64,000 nt of DNA from Eubacteriales bacterium (lineage in GTDB: Bacteria > Bacillota > Clostridia > Christensenellales > Aristaeellaceae). The stretch is from assembly GCA_028693055.1 (NCBI GenBank), contig JAQUWD010000009.1:1-64000 (forward strand), written 5' to 3'. A program made the position numbers and the translations under genes. Position 1 is the first letter of the stretch, and the number at the start of each line of letters is the position of its first letter. Below, piece after piece: positions 59,143 to 64,000 of the stretch. Below the pieces are notes generated by a model. It ran no database searches and was not told the DNA's origin. It worked only from the letters and a program-made list of their open reading frames with translations.

Positions 59143-60303
59143 TTAGATTTCAGGAATCTGGATTTCAATCTCGTGTCCCACCTCGGCAGACTTGCAGATG
59201 CCGTCGATGATGGCCTGATTATACAAAATCTGGCTGGTAGGAACGGGCGCGGGCGTATGGTTTAAAATTGCGTCTAGGAAGGAGCGAATCTTTCGATCGA
59301 ATAGACCGGGCTCGCCCATGGGGATAATCGGGATTTCCGTAACCACCTGTTCGCCAGCCACGTCATGGTACAGCTTCATGGGGCCGCCCACTGTACCGTT
59401 CCAGCATTCGGTGGAAGGAATGCGCAATGCGCCCTTCTTGCCCAGAATAACCGTATCACCCGGCGTATCCAGATGCATTGCCCACGCGATACGGAAGTCC
59501 AGAATGATTCCGCCCTCCAAGCGAATAAAGGCGGCGGCAAAATCGTCAACATTAAACCGCTTGGCGTTTTCCTCCGCCGTGTGGTACATGTCAGAATACT
59601 GGGTGGCGGGGTTGGTGCCAAAGAAATTAGAGGTATAGCCCGTAATGGTCAGCGGCTTCGGATAGCCAATGGCGTTGAGCACCATATCCAGCGAATAGCA
59701 GCCGATATCGCCCAACGCGCCAATGCCCGCTGTCTTTTTCTCGATAAAGGTACTATTGGGAATACCGCGCCGACGACCGCCGCCGGTCTGAATGTAGTAA
59801 ATCTCACCCAGCTCGCCGGACTCCACGATCTTCTTGATCATCTGCATGTTTACGTCCATCCGGGGCTGGAAGCCAATGGACAGGAGCTTTCCGCTGGCTT
59901 TCTCGACCCGGACAAGCTCGGCGGCTTCCTCTAGCGTAACGGTCATGGGTTTTTCCAGCAGCACATTCACGCCCGCCTCCAAGGCGGCAATGGCGCACTC
60001 TGCATGGGTAGTGTTGTAGGTGCAGATGGATACGCCGTCCAGCTCCTTCTCGGCAGCCAGCAGTGCCTTGTGATCGGGATAAAAACGCACGCCCTCCACA
60101 CCGTACTGCTTAGCAAATTTCTCTGCCTTGCCGGGAATTAAATCTGCCATCGCCACCACTTCAACGTCCGGCATATGCAGATAGCTTTCAATATGGGCTT
60201 CGGCAATCCAGCCGGTGCCGATAATACCGATTTTTAGTTTGCGGTCATAGGTGCGTTCGTCCCGCGCCATAGGGGTATAATTACTCAATACCGTATCGCT
60301 CAT
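59143..60303 (-). CDS. Gfo/Idh/MocA-family oxidoreductase
   Basis: A 386-residue NAD(P)-dependent dehydrogenase of sugars or inositols. The Rossmann motif is IGIIGTGWIAEAHIESY, followed by the family's LLEKPMTVTLEEA, with the conserved EKP lysine, and a GDIGCYSLDMVLNAIGYP segment carrying the catalytic Asp/His-type position. C-terminal β-sheet domain follows. AGGAGG precedes the ATG. It forms an operon with the xylose-isomerase-like gene upstream and is controlled by the divergent AraC gene. The substrate is not identifiable. Confidence 0.88.
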   Translation of the reverse strand: MSDTVLSNYTPMARDERTYDRKLKIGIIGTGWIAEAHIESYLHMPDVEVVAMADLIPGKAEKFAKQYGVEGVRFYPDHKALLAAEKELDGVSICTYNTTHAECAIAALEAGVNVLLEKPMTVTLEEAAELVRVEKASGKLLSIGFQPRMDVNMQMIKKIVESGELGEIYYIQTGGGRRRGIPNSTFIEKKTAGIGALGDIGCYSLDMVLNAIGYPKPLTITGYTSNFFGTNPATQYSDMYHTAEENAKRFNVDDFAAAFIRLEGGIILDFRIAWAMHLDTPGDTVILGKKGALRIPSTECWNGTVGGPMKLYHDVAGEQVVTEIPIIPMGEPGLFDRKIRSFLDAILNHTPAPVPTSQILYNQAIIDGICKSAEVGHEIEIQIPEI

Positions 60304-60318
60304 TTTCCATTCCTCCTG

Positions 60319-61140
60319 TTATTTCAGTCCAAGCTTCTTTAGGGTTTCAATGCTCATTTCTGCCGCCTCCAAGGGAGTGCGGCCCACGGACATATCCTGC
60401 TCCACGATGAACCAATCGGCGCCGCTTTCAATACCGGCCGTTAGCAGGCTCTCCACATCCTGACAGCCATGACCAACCGGACGGAATTCAAAGCTGCTGA
60501 CCGCCTTCTTTTCGTTCTCGTCTAAGCCGATTAGAGCGTAGGGAGTAGCCTCGCCCTTGCGTCCTACATAGTCCTTCAAATGGATAATGGGGCAGCGTCC
60601 GGCATATTTACGGATATAAGCGGCGGGATCCTCACCGGCATATTTCACCCAGCAGGTATCCAGCTCGGTCTTTAGCAGATCCTCAGGCACGGCATGATAT
60701 AGGAAATCAAGACCGTACTCGTCGCTGAGCTTCACAAACTCGAAATCATGATTATGATAAAGCAGCGTCATGCCCGCTTCCTTCATCAGGCGTGCAAAGC
60801 GGTGAATCACCGCAATAGCATGGCCGAAGCCTGCCGCGCCGGGGCGCATGGTCTCATCCAAATAAGGCACGGCGATATATTTGCAGCCGATCGCCTGATG
60901 ATAGGCGATGATGCCAAACATATCCGCCTCAATGCTCACAAAAGGCACATGGCTGGAAATAGCAATTAAGCCATGCTTTTTCAACAGCTCTGCTACCTCC
61001 TGAGCGGTATGACCGTAAAAACCGGCGAACTCCACGCCGTCATAACCCATTTTCTTTAGGCTGGCAAGAACGCTGTCCAAATCCTTTTCCGCTTCCTCGC
61101 GGGCAGAATATACCTGATACCCAATCGGACGTTTTTCCAT
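60319..61140 (-). CDS. Sugar phosphate isomerase/epimerase (xylose isomerase-like TIM barrel)
   Basis: A 273-residue AP endonuclease 2/xylose-isomerase-like barrel protein. Conserved elements are VEFAGFYG, LLYHNHDFEF, ELDTCWVKYAG and IIHLKDYVG, which hold the metal-binding Glu, His and Asp. These proteins often act with Gfo/Idh/MocA dehydrogenases on inositol or uncommon sugars. GGAGGT precedes the ATG. It heads a two-gene operon, divergent from an AraC regulator. Confidence 0.88.
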   Translation of the reverse strand: MEKRPIGYQVYSAREEAEKDLDSVLASLKKMGYDGVEFAGFYGHTAQEVAELLKKHGLIAISSHVPFVSIEADMFGIIAYHQAIGCKYIAVPYLDETMRPGAAGFGHAIAVIHRFARLMKEAGMTLLYHNHDFEFVKLSDEYGLDFLYHAVPEDLLKTELDTCWVKYAGEDPAAYIRKYAGRCPIIHLKDYVGRKGEATPYALIGLDENEKKAVSSFEFRPVGHGCQDVESLLTAGIESGADWFIVEQDMSVGRTPLEAAEMSIETLKKLGLK

Positions 61141-61172
61141 TTCCGGGGCACCTCCAAATTCTTTATGCCCAT

Positions 61173-61201
61173 ATTATAACTTTTCAGGGCTTCCCTGTCG
61201 C
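61173..61201 (-). promoter_or_regulatory. Promoter of the isomerase-dehydrogenase operon
   Basis: On the minus strand GCGACA (61201-61196), 17-bp spacer and TATAAT (61178-61173). Confidence 0.6.
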
Positions 61202-61210
61202 GCCATAACA

Positions 61211-61219
61211 TGATATACT
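61211..61219 (+). promoter_or_regulatory. Extended -10 promoter of the AraC-type regulator
   Basis: TG-A-TATACT at 61211-61219, with no strong -35. It lies back to back with the operon promoter, about 40 bp apart. Confidence 0.5.
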
Positions 61220-61263
61220 TGTGCCAAAATACGCTATCTCGCACAAGGGAGAGGGAGCAAGCC

Positions 61264-62064
61264 ATGGAAGAATACTACGAGCTGCACAGAGATGAAATGA
61301 ACCGTACCTACGGCTGGCACTCCACAAACGACTATTGCGTCGCCCATTTTCACAGCAGCATTGAAATGCTCTATGTGGAAAGCGGCTCCATCGTCGCGCT
61401 ACAAAACGGAGTGTCCTATCACGTGCTGCCCGGACATATGATTGTCAATTCCTGCTATGATATCCATAGCTATCTGACCCCTGAGCATTCACGCTCGATG
61501 ATCGTGATTATTCCATTAGCGACGGTGCCCGCGCTTGGGCAGCAATTAGAGCACAATCATTTTGCAAAAAGCGACGTGGATCTGCGACAGCTGCCGGAGG
61601 TAGTGCAGCTTATGAAAATGCTGTCGGAGCCTGCGAACCGCGACCAGCTTTGCTATATGAACAGCCTGGGACAGGCGGCGCTAGCCCTGCTGATTGCACG
61701 CATCGGCCTAGTTCCCAACGAAATCAACGCGGAAGCCAACTTAATCAAGCGTATCCTAAAATACTTACAGGCTCATAAAGAAGAGCCGCTTACCGTAACC
61801 TCGGTAGCGGCCCATTTCGGATACAGTGCCGGACGATTTTCCCATATTTTTAACGAGCGTGTTGGCTGTCCCCTGACCCGTTATGTGAACAATCTGCGCT
61901 GCCGCAACGCTCAGCAGCTGATGCAGACGTCCGACGCGCCCCTTACGGAAATCGCGGAGCTATGTGGATTTTCCAGCATCCGCACCTTCCATCGGGTCTA
62001 TCGCGAGGTCATCGGCGAAACGCCGCGCTTAACGAAAAGAGCGTCTGTGGGGCAAAAGGAATAA
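61264..62064 (+). CDS. AraC-family transcriptional regulator
   Basis: A 266-residue regulator. The N-terminal ~140 residues form a cupin-type effector domain (HFHSSIEMLYVESGSI, SYHVLPGHMIVNS). The C-terminal ~100 hold two helix-turn-helices (VTSVAAHFGYSAGRFSHIFNERVG and LTEIAELCGFSSIRTFHRVYREVIG). GAGGGAG precedes the ATG at 61264. It diverges from the isomerase-dehydrogenase operon and most likely activates it when its sugar is present. Its 3' end overlaps the convergent Nudix gene by 67 bp. Confidence 0.9.
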   Translation: MEEYYELHRDEMNRTYGWHSTNDYCVAHFHSSIEMLYVESGSIVALQNGVSYHVLPGHMIVNSCYDIHSYLTPEHSRSMIVIIPLATVPALGQQLEHNHFAKSDVDLRQLPEVVQLMKMLSEPANRDQLCYMNSLGQAALALLIARIGLVPNEINAEANLIKRILKYLQAHKEEPLTVTSVAAHFGYSAGRFSHIFNERVGCPLTRYVNNLRCRNAQQLMQTSDAPLTEIAELCGFSSIRTFHRVYREVIGETPRLTKRASVGQKE

Positions 62065-62396
62065 TGGCAAAGCTCTTCGGGCGATACCCATGCCGCTTTA
62101 CCATGCACCCGTAGCGCAAGCTCGGTTCCCCCATCAGGGATAGCCTCCACAAAGGCGAAATGGATCGCTCTTTCCGGCGTTTTCTCATCCCATTCCCAGA
62201 GGATGCGTCCGGGTAGAACTCGCAGCTCCAGCTCCTCCAGCAACTCACGTTCCAAGCAACGTTGAAAGCTTTCCCCCGGCTCGCGTTTGCCGCCGGGGAA
62301 TTCCCACAGTCCCTCCAGTGCGCCCTTGCGGCGGCAAATAAGCACGCGGCCCCGGTCGTCCCAAACAACGCCAGCCGCTACCTCAATCCATTGCAT
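61998..62396 (-). CDS. Nudix hydrolase, MutT-like
   Basis: A 132-residue pyrophosphohydrolase. The Nudix box GKREPGESFQRCLERELLEE (Gx5Ex7REUxEE pattern) is complete, and GLWEFPGGK and VSPEEL match MutT-type 8-oxo-dGTP diphosphatases. It probably cleanses oxidised nucleotides. Its last 67 bp are antisense to the AraC gene's 3' end. It follows tgt by 10 bp on the same strand, so it is the end of the pseudouridine synthase-tgt-nudix operon. Confidence 0.9.
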   Translation of the reverse strand: MQWIEVAAGVVWDDRGRVLICRRKGALEGLWEFPGGKREPGESFQRCLERELLEELELRVLPGRILWEWDEKTPERAIHFAFVEAIPDGGTELALRVHGKAAWVSPEELCHYSFCPTDALFVKRGVSPMTSR

Positions 62397-62406
62397 TTGG
62401 GCCCTC

Positions 62407-64000
<1,594 letters not shown>

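Noticed and set aside
58805-59168. Open frames across the repeat cluster on both strands
   Set aside because: They cover element copy C and the second repeat type; similar pseudo-proteins would arise wherever these repeats occur.

Overview
The window reads as chromosomal DNA of a strictly anaerobic, fermentative, Gram-positive bacterium of the class Clostridia. The evidence is strong AGGAGG-type ribosome sites on almost every gene, frequent TTG and GTG starts, a Rex-type operator in front of adhE, two [FeFe]-hydrogenase-domain proteins, a KtrAB potassium system, an ECF folate component, a rubredoxin fusion, and many secreted SH3/LysM/peptidoglycan-binding proteins. I cannot name the genus. 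I found no rRNA, tRNA, CRISPR array, phage or transposase gene.

Layout. 1-316: non-coding tandem repeat array running off the left edge. 0.3-4.1 kb: ketopantoate-reductase-like gene divergent from a LysR regulator, then a SulP transporter. 4.2-12.8 kb: redox operon (adhE, small-molecule kinase-like gene, 2Fe-2S thioredoxin-like ferredoxin, PAS-linked sensory hydrogenase, SpoIIE-type phosphatase, ferredoxin-rich [FeFe] hydrogenase, YqeY) under a predicted Rex operator. 12.9-19.2 kb: A/T-rich acetyltransferase, an ABC importer and a PucR/CdaR-type regulator. 19.2-23.5 kb: S41 protease, a structured leader with terminator, a TM1266-type hydrogenase-system regulator broken by an in-frame stop, and a NitT/TauT-type ABC system. 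23.5-30.3 kb: nagB, ANTAR regulator, degenerate glutamine synthetase, P-type ATPase and an inactive-sortase/C39-peptidase fusion. 30.5-39.1 kb: envelope genes, class II aldolase, two-component system and a DMT transporter. 39.4-48.9 kb: 1844-residue secreted Ig-like protein, hydrolase, ktrAB and flavin reductase-rubredoxin. 49-54.2 kb: folT, nth, obg, yhbY, then a PD-(D/E)XK-like protein and a SNF2 helicase. 54.2-58.6 kb: LysM and peptidoglycan-binding exported proteins. 59.1-64 kb: sugar dehydrogenase/isomerase pair with AraC regulator, Nudix hydrolase, tgt and a partial RluA-type synthase.

The most unusual signal is non-coding. A hairpin-rich element of about 160 bp occurs at 23281-23441, inverted at 39245-39406, and in a cluster at 58.6-59.1 kb. 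In the first two places it is bracketed by perfect direct duplications of a complete local terminator hairpin (27 bp and 29 bp). The hairpins differ between loci, so the duplication behaves like a target-site duplication. The element has imperfect inverted ends and looks like an undescribed non-autonomous element that inserts at terminator hairpins. Other points of interest are the interrupted TM1266 gene behind an unclassified leader, the ANTAR/degenerate glutamine synthetase pair with a terminator just before the synthetase, the dead sortase-peptidase fusion, and the nuclease-helicase pair behind obg-yhbY.
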